Positions 16,607 to 25,132 are shown, counted from the stretch's first letter. The stretch: DNA of 25,310 nucleotides from Treponema sp. (GCA_016297405.1 JAEDGP010000026.1:1-25310), one strand, 5' to 3'. Notes: a model not told the origin generated them from the sequence alone. Translations and numbers: made by a program.

Positions 16607-18931
16607 TTAGTTCACCCCACCGTTTTCCGTAAATTCAGTGGTAATATTCTTGCCTGCGGCAAGAAGTTTCTTTCCGCCAATTTCAACGTTTTTATTGTTT
16701 ACTTTGATTTCAATCTGGAAGAAATCATCAGCCTGAATTTCAACTGGCTTTTGAGCTTTTTCATCCTGTCCCTCAAGAACGATTTTTGTTCCAGGAGCTG
16801 CCCAGGGAGCAGTCAAAAGCTCAACACAATCCTTTCCATCTGCATCTTTGTAATCAGCAGCCAAAAGCATACCATGACTTTCGATTCCACGCATTTTTCT
16901 TGGTGCAAGATTTGCAGCAATCACAACATTCTTTCCAAGGATTTCGTCCTCTTTCAGATATGGCACGAGTCCTGACTGAATTATGCGGTCAACACCAGTG
17001 CCATCATCCACATGCTCCACATACAATTTGTCTGAATCTGGATTTCTTTCGATTGAAACAACTTTTGCCACTTTAAGCTCTATTTTTTGGCCAAAGAACT
17101 GGGCCTGCTGTTCAAATGGAAGTACAACAGGTTCTGATTTTGCAGGTTTAGCTTTCTTTTCAGCTTTTTTCTGCTCTTTCTTGCCGTCTTTTCGTTCTGC
17201 CTGAGTACCACCAAATTTTTCGCGGAACGCAAGCATGGTTTTCTGGTCCATTGGCTTAAAGTAAACTTCAGCAGGCCCGATTTTATCAAGGCCATTAGTA
17301 TTTCCAATATCGCTCCAGTCAAGACCTTCTAGTTTTTCGCATCCAATCTTGCTTTCCGCAATAGTCTTACCAAAATATCCCATGACCTTCTGTGTGTACT
17401 GAGGCATATATGGATGCATCATAATCATAAGATCCTTGATCACATAAGCAAGATTATGAATAAGTTTTGCGGCAAACTCAGGGTCAGTTGTCCGAGTCTT
17501 CCATGGTTCACCAGATTGAAATGCCTTGTTGCAAACATCTGAAATTTCAAACATAGTTCGGAAAGCATCTTTCAAGTCAGCCCATTCAAGATATTCAGTT
17601 GCTCTTGCTTCCAGTTCACGAACTTTAGCCCAAAGTTCTTCATCAACTGGAGCATCGGGAATGATTCCATCATAATATCTTCCTACAAAAAGAAGCGTTC
17701 TGTTCACAAGATTTCCAAGGTTTCCAATAAGCTCACTATTGAGTTTTTCCATGAAATCTTTCCATGTGAACTGGAAGTCTTGTTTTTCAGGGCGATTATA
17801 GAAAATGTAGAAACGCCATGCATCAGCTGGAATGCCAGTTTCAATTGCATCAGTTCCAAAAACACCAACTCCACGGCTCTTCGAAAATTTTCCATTTTCA
17901 TAATTCAAATATTCAGTAGAAGACATATGGAAAAGCTTTGTGTAGTCATGACTTGAACCAAGCAATGTACAAGGGAAAATTACAGTATGGAATGGAATAT
18001 TGTCCTTACCGATAAACTGAAAAAGATGTACGCTTTCCTTACCTTTTGCTTCTTCGCTTTCACCAGGGAGCCACCAGCTTTTCCAGTCAAAGGACTGTTT
18101 TCCTTCACTTGCAAGTTCGTTCGCAAGCTGTTTTGTAATGGACATATATCCGATTGGAGCATTAAACCATACGTAGAAAACCTTATTTTCATAACCAGCT
18201 TTTGGAACAGGAATACCCCATTTAAGATCGCGAGTAATTGCGCGTTCATTAAGTCCGTCTCGAATCCATGCCTTTGTAATATTGATGGCATTATCTGACC
18301 ATTTTCCTTCCTTACTGACCTTTTCCATCCATGAATCAAGTCTCGAAGAAATTTCTGGAAGATTTATATAAAGATGTTTTGTTTCTCGAACCTCTGGCGT
18401 GTTTCCGCAGGTATGACATCGTGGATTAATCAATTCATTTGGATCAAGTAGTGAACCACAATCATCACACTGATCTCCACGAGCCCCTGTTGACCCACAT
18501 TTAGGACAAGTTCCATCAACATAGCGATCAGCAAGAAACATATTGCAATGAGGACAAAAAAGCTGCTTGTTCGTATGTTCTGAAATAAACCCGTTCTTAT
18601 CCAGGTCATTGAAAAGTTCCTGGGTTATCTGCGTACATTCATCATTTGATGTACGACCGAATTTATCAAAATCGATATGGAACCAATCGTATATTTTTGT
18701 ATGTTCCTTGTAATAATAATCACAAAGCTCTCTTGGAGTTTTATGTTCCTCAAGGGCTTTAGTTTCTGTTGCAGTACCATACTCATCAGTACCACAGATA
18801 TAAAGGGTATCATAGCCTCTAGAACGGCAAAATCTTGCAAAAACATCACCCGAAAGCATCTGGATAAGATTTCCAAGATGAGGAATATTGTTTACATAAG
18901 GCAAAGCAGAAGTAATTAATCTTCGATTCAT
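16607..18931 (-). CDS. metG: Methionyl-tRNA synthetase with C-terminal tRNA-binding domain
   Basis: A 774-residue class I synthetase that charges tRNA-Met. The HIGH-type motif is PHLGNLIQ near residue 20 and the KMSKS-type motif is KFSKSRG. The zinc-knuckle insert has paired cysteines in CPHCNMF, CPKCGSTG, CDDCGSLL and CHTCGN. After a lysine-rich linker (KKEQKKAEKKAKPAK), the C-terminal OB-fold domain of the EMAPII/Arc1p type begins at IELKVAKVVSIERNPDSDKL. The ATG at 18931 is preferred to an upstream TTG because AAGGAA lies seven bases before it and the protein then starts MNRRLITSALPYVNN as expected. It is the first gene of metG-femAB-thiN. Confidence 0.98.
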   Translation of the reverse strand: MNRRLITSALPYVNNIPHLGNLIQMLSGDVFARFCRSRGYDTLYICGTDEYGTATETKALEEHKTPRELCDYYYKEHTKIYDWFHIDFDKFGRTSNDECTQITQELFNDLDKNGFISEHTNKQLFCPHCNMFLADRYVDGTCPKCGSTGARGDQCDDCGSLLDPNELINPRCHTCGNTPEVRETKHLYINLPEISSRLDSWMEKVSKEGKWSDNAINITKAWIRDGLNERAITRDLKWGIPVPKAGYENKVFYVWFNAPIGYMSITKQLANELASEGKQSFDWKSWWLPGESEEAKGKESVHLFQFIGKDNIPFHTVIFPCTLLGSSHDYTKLFHMSSTEYLNYENGKFSKSRGVGVFGTDAIETGIPADAWRFYIFYNRPEKQDFQFTWKDFMEKLNSELIGNLGNLVNRTLLFVGRYYDGIIPDAPVDEELWAKVRELEARATEYLEWADLKDAFRTMFEISDVCNKAFQSGEPWKTRTTDPEFAAKLIHNLAYVIKDLMIMMHPYMPQYTQKVMGYFGKTIAESKIGCEKLEGLDWSDIGNTNGLDKIGPAEVYFKPMDQKTMLAFREKFGGTQAERKDGKKEQKKAEKKAKPAKSEPVVLPFEQQAQFFGQKIELKVAKVVSIERNPDSDKLYVEHVDDGTGVDRIIQSGLVPYLKEDEILGKNVVIAANLAPRKMRGIESHGMLLAADYKDADGKDCVELLTAPWAAPGTKIVLEGQDEKAQKPVEIQADDFFQIEIKVNNKNVEIGGKKLLAAGKNITTEFTENGGVN

Positions 18932-18975
18932 ATATAGTTCCTTCAATTAAGAAAAATATTTTTAATGAGCAGAAA

Positions 18976-19004
18976 ATTATAGATGTTTTTCTGACTATTT
19001 TCAA
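18976..19004 (-). promoter_or_regulatory. Sigma-70 promoter of metG (TTGAAA-17-TATAAT)
   Basis: On the minus strand TTGAAA (18999-19004) and a perfect TATAAT (18976-18981) are separated by exactly 17 bases. This is the best core promoter in the window. The start point would be near 18969, giving a leader of about 38 bases before the metG ATG with AAGGAA in place. The -35 begins two bases after the stop codon of the HD-domain gene, and no terminator separates them. Confidence 0.7.
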
Positions 19005-19006
19005 TG

Positions 19007-19717
19007 TCAGCAGTCAAACCAGGCTGCCGCAGTTTCATCGGCCAACTGCAAAAGAAGAACCAGCGGATTTTGACTGAAATTGGAATAATTGTATGTCTGG
19101 CTTTCACTGATGTCGCTAAATCCCATATGCATGCTTACAGCTTCCAGCACATTCCTGTTGTCTATATAAGAAGGCATAATTTTAATAAGTTTAAGCACAG
19201 ATTCATTTCCATGACCAAGATTTCGCGAATCGCCTTTGGCTTTGTACATAGGCTTTTTCACCCAGTTGCCAGTTATATCTTTCGTGTTTCTATATTCGAT
19301 GCAATAAAAATCGGTTTTACAAAAATCGTGGGCCAATGAAGAAATGAATATATCTTCAGCTGTAATCGAAAACTGTTTTGCAAATCTGCAAGTCTGAAAA
19401 TTTTTCAAAAGCGGACATGCAAAACTCAACGCCTGTTTCAACACATAAATTGAATGAAAACTCAAACCATATTTAAAATTTCCATGAAATTTTGTACTTG
19501 CAGGCGCAGTCCAAAAATCAGATTCATCAAGGAAAGCCTTAAGACTTTCCTTTTCGCTTTCAATGCGGACCACATTATCAATCATTTTGAAAACGCATTC
19601 TCTTGTAACTTTATTAAAATCAAAATCTGAAGGAACTGGAAGGGAAAAATCATAGCTTTCAAGAATTACCTTCAATTCCTCTATTTTGGAAAGAACATCT
19701 TCAAAATTATCTGACAT
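19007..19717 (-). CDS. HD-domain phosphohydrolase-like protein
   Basis: A 236-residue cytoplasmic protein with the spaced metal ligands of an HD domain: His88 (LSFHS), His130-Asp131 (LAHDF), His169 (LGHGN), His197 (SMHMG) and Asp227 (LADETAA). HD proteins hydrolyse phosphate esters, often of nucleotides such as (p)ppGpp or dNTPs; the substrate here is unknown. The last residues, AADETAAAWFDC in outline, fit the family end. GGTGGAG lies five bases before the ATG. It starts 17 bases after the GH57-like gene, so it is probably the last gene of the Rnf-like operon, and its stop touches the metG promoter. Confidence 0.82.
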   Translation of the reverse strand: MSDNFEDVLSKIEELKVILESYDFSLPVPSDFDFNKVTRECVFKMIDNVVRIESEKESLKAFLDESDFWTAPASTKFHGNFKYGLSFHSIYVLKQALSFACPLLKNFQTCRFAKQFSITAEDIFISSLAHDFCKTDFYCIEYRNTKDITGNWVKKPMYKAKGDSRNLGHGNESVLKLIKIMPSYIDNRNVLEAVSMHMGFSDISESQTYNYSNFSQNPLVLLLQLADETAAAWFDC

Positions 19718-19734
19718 CTTTACTCCACCAGTAC

Positions 19735-21753
19735 TTAAATATTCTTTGAGTTTTTCTTTTTTTTATGTTGAGGAAAGAATGAAAAGTTGATGTATTTTTC
19801 CATTTCCATGCCAGGCTCAAGCTGAACATCCCAAAACAAAGAAGCAGCGAAAGTCATACTGGCATCAACGGGTTGGCCGGTAAGATATTCTGGACGTTTG
19901 AAAACAATCGGAAAAAACGAAAGTCCACACGCTTCATTTGGCTCAAAAGTAAAGGAAATACCATTATCTGTATCTGTCAACTGAAAAGCTTCCACATCAT
20001 TCAAATAACCTGAATCAATCAAATCCTTTGAAGAGGATTTTGTATCGATTTCCCTTTTCTGTCCATCAGTAATAATTTCAAGCTTGAATGCATTGAAATT
20101 CGTAGGATTGAAATTTACCTGAGCAAAACTTGACTCAACGGCAAATTTTGCAGACAGAAGCTGGTCACTTTCATTTTTCATAATGTATTGAATCGAAAAC
20201 CCGCTTGAATTGGCAATATACTTTTTTCTTAGATTTACAGCCTGTTTCTTTTCGAACAACGCCGAAACACCAAAATTGACTTCCTGGTGCAACGGATTGA
20301 ATTTAAGAGGCTTGTAAAGCTTCTGGGAAAAAATCCCGTTTCCAGAAGGAGTGTTCTTCAGGTAGCTTTCAAATTCCTGCAGAGAAAAAAGATGATCAAC
20401 AAAAAGACCACGTTCATAATTATCGTCACAGCCTTCAAATTCCTTTGAGCGGGTAAAATTGTCGGCAAAATTTCCGCAACTCTGCATAACGTCGAATTCT
20501 TTTATTGTTCCGCCCTTACGATTGATTACAGCAAAAAAATTTTTCATGCGGCAGACATATTCGTCATATCCATCACTGTTATAGTCAAAATTATCCACGG
20601 ATTCTTCAAAATTACCACATTCACGAAGAATCTTTTCTACATCTGAAAGTTTTTTATATGCCTGTTGCCTGAATGAAGAACTTACAAACGCTCCTTTTGC
20701 TGTACAAATAAATCCATCTCCGATCTGAGATTCCCACAGTTTTTCCCGGGCATGTATTTTACGAATTTTATCCCCATGACTTTGATTTACCAGCTGGCTC
20801 ACATAAACCATTCTGTCAAACAAGGCTTTACTTTGGGGATAAATCTGAAAAAGATCAAAAATCGTAACATCGGATCTGCCAATTTTTTTTACCGGCTGGT
20901 AAGGTTTAACAGCCCATGTAGCAATTTCCGAACTCATTCCAGAAGAAACATAAGTTGGAATTCTTGCTTCCGTATTTTTCACGAACTGAAAACAAGTGCA
21001 AAGCTCAAATTTCTGTTCTCCCAAGGAAAGCTCTTTATTAATTTTAGAAAGCCAGCCGGAATTTAAAAGTTTTTCCATTTCATCGGTCTTGAATTGAATG
21101 CACAAGACTTTTTCGGATTCGAAAAACTCATTTTTCAGATGCTTTTCCTTTTTTTCTATAAAATCAAGAATTTTCTCAAGATATTTTTTTACATCTGTAT
21201 CTACATCTGGCTTGAGGGATACACTATCATACAAAATCGAAATAGACTTTCCTTTATCGGCCATAAGCAGAGGAATGCCTTTCTTTTTCTCATCTGAAAT
21301 CAAGCTTTCATCAAGAATCACATACTCCATACCGCTGCTTGAAAAGGAAGAAACAAGGGATGGATCCCATATACTTGCGCAGATTGAAATGCCCCTGGGA
21401 CGTTTTCCAAAAAGGTAGCGAAGTTTTGAGGAAAGCAGATCAATCTGACCACTCCTATCCATCGGATAAAGCAAAGGGAAAACAGGATCATAGTAACCAC
21501 CCCCTATTGCTTCAATTTGCTTGCGGTCCATTAACTGCTTAAGAATTTCTATGAATTCAGGATGTTTTTTTTCAAAAAAAGCAAGCTGAACGCCATTAAA
21601 AGCAAGGGAAATGCGAAAACTCTGGTTAGCATAAAGAAATTTCCCCAAAGGCTTATAAAGACTTTGATATTGTTTTTCCATAACATCATAGTCCGAAAGC
21701 CCAAGCATTGAGGATTTTAAACTGAAACAAATAAAATTCTTTACCTTTTCCAC
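19735..21753 (-). CDS. GH57 / 4-alpha-glucanotransferase-like protein, probably inactive
   Basis: A 672-residue protein with the layout of GH57 4-alpha-glucanotransferases: a catalytic-type barrel (about 1-270), then middle and C-terminal beta-rich regions like DUF1925 and DUF1926. GH57 region 2 is readable as QIEAIGGGYYDPVFPLL (79-95). Region 3, usually WLTERVWEP with the nucleophile Glu, here reads ICASIWDPSL (124-133), so the Glu position is Ala126. The HQP motif of region 1 is also missing, and the DDGEKFG block is reduced to KTDEMEKLL. It therefore likely binds rather than cleaves glucans, or does another job. The start is GTG with a weak GGA site. It lies 25 bases after rnfB in the same operon. 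Confidence 0.8.
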   Translation of the reverse strand: MEKVKNFICFSLKSSMLGLSDYDVMEKQYQSLYKPLGKFLYANQSFRISLAFNGVQLAFFEKKHPEFIEILKQLMDRKQIEAIGGGYYDPVFPLLYPMDRSGQIDLLSSKLRYLFGKRPRGISICASIWDPSLVSSFSSSGMEYVILDESLISDEKKKGIPLLMADKGKSISILYDSVSLKPDVDTDVKKYLEKILDFIEKKEKHLKNEFFESEKVLCIQFKTDEMEKLLNSGWLSKINKELSLGEQKFELCTCFQFVKNTEARIPTYVSSGMSSEIATWAVKPYQPVKKIGRSDVTIFDLFQIYPQSKALFDRMVYVSQLVNQSHGDKIRKIHAREKLWESQIGDGFICTAKGAFVSSSFRQQAYKKLSDVEKILRECGNFEESVDNFDYNSDGYDEYVCRMKNFFAVINRKGGTIKEFDVMQSCGNFADNFTRSKEFEGCDDNYERGLFVDHLFSLQEFESYLKNTPSGNGIFSQKLYKPLKFNPLHQEVNFGVSALFEKKQAVNLRKKYIANSSGFSIQYIMKNESDQLLSAKFAVESSFAQVNFNPTNFNAFKLEIITDGQKREIDTKSSSKDLIDSGYLNDVEAFQLTDTDNGISFTFEPNEACGLSFFPIVFKRPEYLTGQPVDASMTFAASLFWDVQLEPGMEMEKYINFSFFPQHKKKKNSKNI

Positions 21754-21778
21754 TTTTTCCGTTATCTATCGACTTTTA

Positions 21779-22384
21779 CTATTTCCCACCAAACAGTTTA
21801 TAACATATTTTCCATATTTTAAAGTATTTGCGCTCTGGCCACTGCACTTTTTCTTCTTTTTTGAATTTTGAGCAACTTGAAAGACTGATAGAATCATTCT
21901 TGCAAAAAACAGATTTCACTTCGTCTACATTGATGATGGAAATAAGTTTTTTAGGGCAAACATCTACACATCTTCCGCAACCATTACAAAGTTCGGTAAT
22001 GACTGCACAATTATCTTTTATGACTATGGCATTTCGGTCACACACTTTAATGCAATCGCCCAATCCCAGACAAGAATATTTGCAATCATTTAGAGTCTCA
22101 TAAACGTGATTGATTACGCTGCAACTTTGGCCGGTTTTTCCTGCATTGCTCTCCACATCAAATTTCTTATTGCAAAAGCACTTGACAATCGCCTTTTTTC
22201 CAGACTTTTCTATAGGATTTTCCTTTTTGAGCTTGGCATAATTATGTTCCAGATGGGAAAAGATTATGTTTGAGTGAACACCTGTCTGTTCTTTTACGGC
22301 AGGAACCATTACAACAATCAGAAAATAGATTATTAAACTTATGACTATGAAAAAAAGGCTGAGGAAAAGTATTGTAATTATCAT
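21779..22384 (-). CDS. rnfB: RnfB-like ferredoxin subunit lacking the Fes domain
   Basis: A 201-residue protein with one N-terminal membrane helix (about 3-26) and a cytoplasmic iron-sulfur part. RnfB normally passes electrons from ferredoxin into the Rnf complex. Two [4Fe-4S] motifs are present: Cys101, 105, 111, 115 (in KYSCLGLGDCIKVCD, matching the RnfB CLGLGDC block) and Cys133, 136, 139, 143 (CNGCGRCVDVCP). In the first motif the usual CP is CD. The region between the helix and these motifs keeps only scattered cysteines (69, 71, 88). The Fes domain with its CxxCxxxxC cluster is missing, and the protein is about 70-130 residues shorter than typical. The start overlaps the rnfA stop by ATGA. 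Confidence 0.86.
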   Translation of the reverse strand: MIITILFLSLFFIVISLIIYFLIVVMVPAVKEQTGVHSNIIFSHLEHNYAKLKKENPIEKSGKKAIVKCFCNKKFDVESNAGKTGQSCSVINHVYETLNDCKYSCLGLGDCIKVCDRNAIVIKDNCAVITELCNGCGRCVDVCPKKLISIINVDEVKSVFCKNDSISLSSCSKFKKEEKVQWPERKYFKIWKICYKLFGGK

Positions 22385-22941
22385 TTTATCACTCCAGGAT
22401 TAAGCCATGAAATGTTACCCGCAGCAAGTGCACAAACCAAAACTGCCAATGAAACAAGTAAAAGGCTTCTGATATTTCCGTGAACCCGCAGATTTCCCAC
22501 AAGATCAACCCGGTTTTTGATGGAATACAACAACGGAATCAGAATAAGGAAGGAAACAATGCAACTTAAAGAAATTATTATTACATCAAATAGATTCAGG
22601 CTTTCATTTATCGTCAAGATTACAATCAGAAAGGAAACGATGAACTCAGACGAAACTTTCTTTGTAGAAATGCGGATCATTAATTCCAGAAAAACAGAAA
22701 CAACTACGAAAATTATTACAGCCACAAAAGGATATAATTCAATAATCCCCAAAGGCGTCAGAAGGTGTTTCAATATAATCCAGGTAAAAATTGAAGACAG
22801 CAAGACGCTAAGAACAGTCTTAATTACAGGTATCAAAAGCCTGTGAATCGAATCACACAGAACAATAGCTCTGTTCATTCCGATTCCATAGAGCATTACA
22901 GCAGATGCAAAGAAAACATAGTAAAGAATTGTGTAAATCAT
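22381..22941 (-). CDS. rnfA: RnfA-like membrane subunit with one cluster cysteine missing
   Basis: A 186-residue protein with six predicted membrane helices, the size and topology of RnfA/NqrE. RnfA and RnfE together form an inverted-repeat core holding a [2Fe-2S] cluster from two cysteines each. The first, in the canonical LGLCP, matches Cys29 (IVLCD). The second, in the canonical TTNCAVLG, falls in LTINESLN (109-116), where a Glu (113) or Asn stands instead of Cys. The C-terminus (ISWLNPGVIK) is family-like. The start overlaps the rnfE stop (ATGA), with GAGGT just upstream. Family membership is good; normal electron transfer through it is doubtful. Confidence 0.86.
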   Translation of the reverse strand: MIYTILYYVFFASAVMLYGIGMNRAIVLCDSIHRLLIPVIKTVLSVLLSSIFTWIILKHLLTPLGIIELYPFVAVIIFVVVSVFLELMIRISTKKVSSEFIVSFLIVILTINESLNLFDVIIISLSCIVSFLILIPLLYSIKNRVDLVGNLRVHGNIRSLLLVSLAVLVCALAAGNISWLNPGVIK

Positions 22942-23552
22942 ACCTCTACCCCCGCTTCTTTTAGAATTTTTACCTTTCGCTCGATAGCAAGATACAAAGC
23001 CAGGAACAAGGAACTCATAACAAGAGCACCAGGAATTGTTGCCAGAAATGTAAAGGATGTAATATTCTGAGAAGAAAAAAGTACGATTTCATTCATTCGG
23101 CTTACACCAGGGAAAGTAATCGTTCCGTAACCTAACACATCGCGTATAAAAGAAAAAACTATGGTATAGCATGAAGCAATTAATGCAGGCTTTATTACAG
23201 CCTGAATCTCATCTTTTATCGACAAATCTTTTTCATCAAAAAGAAAAACCGTAGAAAAAGGCGATATTGCAGGCAAATAAATCACAAATCCCAGCTGCAT
23301 AGCAAGTTCAGGCATCCATAGCAACAAAATCTGCCTGAAAAACATTGTGGCAAAAACAATAAAAAGCAGAAGACTTGGAATAAAAAGCATTCCAAGCTTC
23401 AAAATCTTCAAAAACTTACGAAACAAGCTTGCAAAAACAAGCAGAAACATCAATTCCATGGCAAGCAAAAGGCCTGCAACAAAGCGACCTGGCGCAACAA
23501 CTACAAGAGAGCAAGTTGCAATCATATAAAGAGATACAGCACTTCGTGTCAT
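22938..23552 (-). CDS. rnfE: RnfE-like membrane subunit with one cluster cysteine missing
   Basis: A 204-residue membrane protein with six predicted helices, matching RnfE/NqrD. The first conserved cysteine is Cys14 (ATCSL, canonical LGLCP). The second conserved block, canonically LIVTNCIVVGRAEAFA, aligns with LPAISPFSTVFLFDEK (93-108): the Asn-Cys pair is Ser97-Pro98 and the GRAEAFA loop is gone. Later blocks are kept: SFIRDVLGYGTITF (134-147; canonical REIIGNGTLF), FLATIPGALVM (169-179) and the terminal helix. It overlaps rnfG upstream and rnfA downstream by ATGA. With RnfA showing the same loss, this looks shared and not random. Confidence 0.85.
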   Translation of the reverse strand: MTRSAVSLYMIATCSLVVVAPGRFVAGLLLAMELMFLLVFASLFRKFLKILKLGMLFIPSLLLFIVFATMFFRQILLLWMPELAMQLGFVIYLPAISPFSTVFLFDEKDLSIKDEIQAVIKPALIASCYTIVFSFIRDVLGYGTITFPGVSRMNEIVLFSSQNITSFTFLATIPGALVMSSLFLALYLAIERKVKILKEAGVEV

Positions 23553-24034
23553 TTGTCATCTCCTGTTGAATCTTCAATGATTCGTGGTATTTTTTCCATC
23601 CAGTAATTCATCCGAATGTTGCTGTTGTTTTCTTCAAGAATAGTCTTGATTCTGCCATGCACTGCACCATAACCAACAAACACTGGTTTCTTCCCGTCCA
23701 TATATGTGAAAACAGCAGGAAAAGGACCGTACAGAGTTGCAGTTCTGACCATAATTGCATATGCATGCTGACCAGTTTTTTTATTCTGGATGGAATAAAG
23801 CACACTGCTAAGCTTAAATGGAGAAGAAATCTCGACTTTTTCCAGCACATTCCATTGGTCAGGCATTCGCTCATCAAGAACCGACTGCACAACTTCCTTC
23901 AATTCCTTGTCAGAAGAATTTCCGCTGCATTTTACCATTCCCACAAGAATAAGAAAAAATACTGCAACGATTCCAAGGAAAATTCCAAAAACTCTGAAAA
24001 ATTCCTTTGTATTTACGGATGAACTAGAAATCAT
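23549..24034 (-). CDS. rnfG: RnfG-like protein lacking the flavinylation motif
   Basis: A 161-residue protein with one N-terminal membrane helix (about 12-34) and a periplasmic part. RnfG normally carries FMN on a Thr in an S-G-A-T-type motif near its C-terminus. The start of an FMN-binding fold is recognisable: YAIMVRTATLYGPFPAVFTY and MDGKKPVFVGYGAVHGRIKT. The sequence ends shortly after, and no SGAT or similar motif occurs anywhere. It is shorter than usual RnfG (about 190-220). Identification leans on position between rnfD and rnfE and on the helix-plus-domain layout. GAGGTG lies just before the ATG, which overlaps the rnfD stop. Confidence 0.72.
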   Translation of the reverse strand: MISSSSVNTKEFFRVFGIFLGIVAVFFLILVGMVKCSGNSSDKELKEVVQSVLDERMPDQWNVLEKVEISSPFKLSSVLYSIQNKKTGQHAYAIMVRTATLYGPFPAVFTYMDGKKPVFVGYGAVHGRIKTILEENNSNIRMNYWMEKIPRIIEDSTGDDK

Positions 24035-25119
24035 TTTGCACCTCTTTCATCATTAACCAAAGCCATAATTTTTTTTAGCTTCAAGCGATTTCGGTGGTTT
24101 TCCCACTGCTGAATCAAAATTGAAACGATATTCGAAAGCAATACCGTAAACACCATTCCGCATGCAGAAGTTCCGCATCCGGAAATAAAGAAAGCAAAAA
24201 CTCCGGCAATTATGCCATAGAAAGCTTTACCTGCAATGGAAACAGGTGCTGTCCCATACCAGTTGAGCACAAAAACAGCAGTGAACAACGTTCCACCCGA
24301 AAGCAGAGCCAGCAGAATATCGCCGCTTGCAAAAATTCCGCCAAAAAACACAGGTGTAAGGAAACGAACAAGAGTTCCATATACAACAAGGAAAAGCGAT
24401 GGAATTATAAGCTTAATATAATCATCACTGAACAAGATGATGGAAGACACCAGAGTCAAGAAACTGAACCTGAAAGCAGGAATAGCGGATCCTGAATCCC
24501 AAAACAAGGAAATATAACCTTCAGGGATAGTAACTCCAAAAAGATTGAAAACAGAATTGTTAAACGATTCTGTAACGGCTTGGTCAAACGAATAAATCTT
24601 GAAATAGCCTGTTTCCAACAATTGCAATGACGGATTTCTCATCAAAAGCAGATCATTTGAGATTGCAATTTCAGGGAATGCTCTGGCCCCAACAATCCAA
24701 AGAATGACAACCGCAAATACCGAAGGATTTACCCAGGCATAAGAAAATCCACCGAAAAAATGCTTGATTGTGAGCATGGTGCACAAAGTTATTGAAAAAA
24801 CCGAAATAACAGGATAGCCTGAAGGCAAAAGAAAGCCTACAATCAATCCCTGTACAATGCTCAAATACCATGAATAATGATTGTGGAATTTATCCTCAAA
24901 AAAATGTACGCTCACAAGATTTGCGGTAACCGAAGCGCACACTGCCGAAAGAATTACGAAGACAGAATCATAACTTGAGGAATAAAGAAGAAAAAACACC
25001 TGAATCAGAAGAAGGACAATTATTTTTTTTGCTTCTGAACCAACAAACGAGTTTTTGTAGACAAATGGACGAACAAGCGTCATCGTTTTTCTGTCATAAA
25101 ATCTATTAAATATGTTCAT
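24031..25119 (-). CDS. rnfD: RnfD-like membrane subunit without the flavin-carrying Thr
   Basis: A 362-residue polytopic protein of the RnfD/NqrB family, normally the FMN- and riboflavin-bearing membrane subunit. Family blocks are IVQGLIVGFLLPSGYPV (88-104), KHFFGGFSYAWVNPSVF (119-135) and LLSGGTLFTAVFVLN (272-286). The flavinylation motif SGATP should stand where DSGSAIPAF (208-216) is found; Ile213 replaces the Thr. The canonical TDPVTSP after the SGGTLF block is also altered (NWYGTAPVS). GGGAG is seven to eight bases before the ATG. It is the first gene of rnfD-G-E-A-B; rnfC, usually first, is not adjacent. Confidence 0.9.
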   Translation of the reverse strand: MNIFNRFYDRKTMTLVRPFVYKNSFVGSEAKKIIVLLLIQVFFLLYSSSYDSVFVILSAVCASVTANLVSVHFFEDKFHNHYSWYLSIVQGLIVGFLLPSGYPVISVFSITLCTMLTIKHFFGGFSYAWVNPSVFAVVILWIVGARAFPEIAISNDLLLMRNPSLQLLETGYFKIYSFDQAVTESFNNSVFNLFGVTIPEGYISLFWDSGSAIPAFRFSFLTLVSSIILFSDDYIKLIIPSLFLVVYGTLVRFLTPVFFGGIFASGDILLALLSGGTLFTAVFVLNWYGTAPVSIAGKAFYGIIAGVFAFFISGCGTSACGMVFTVLLSNIVSILIQQWENHRNRLKLKKIMALVNDERGAK

Positions 25120-25132
25120 TTTTGTCTCCCAT

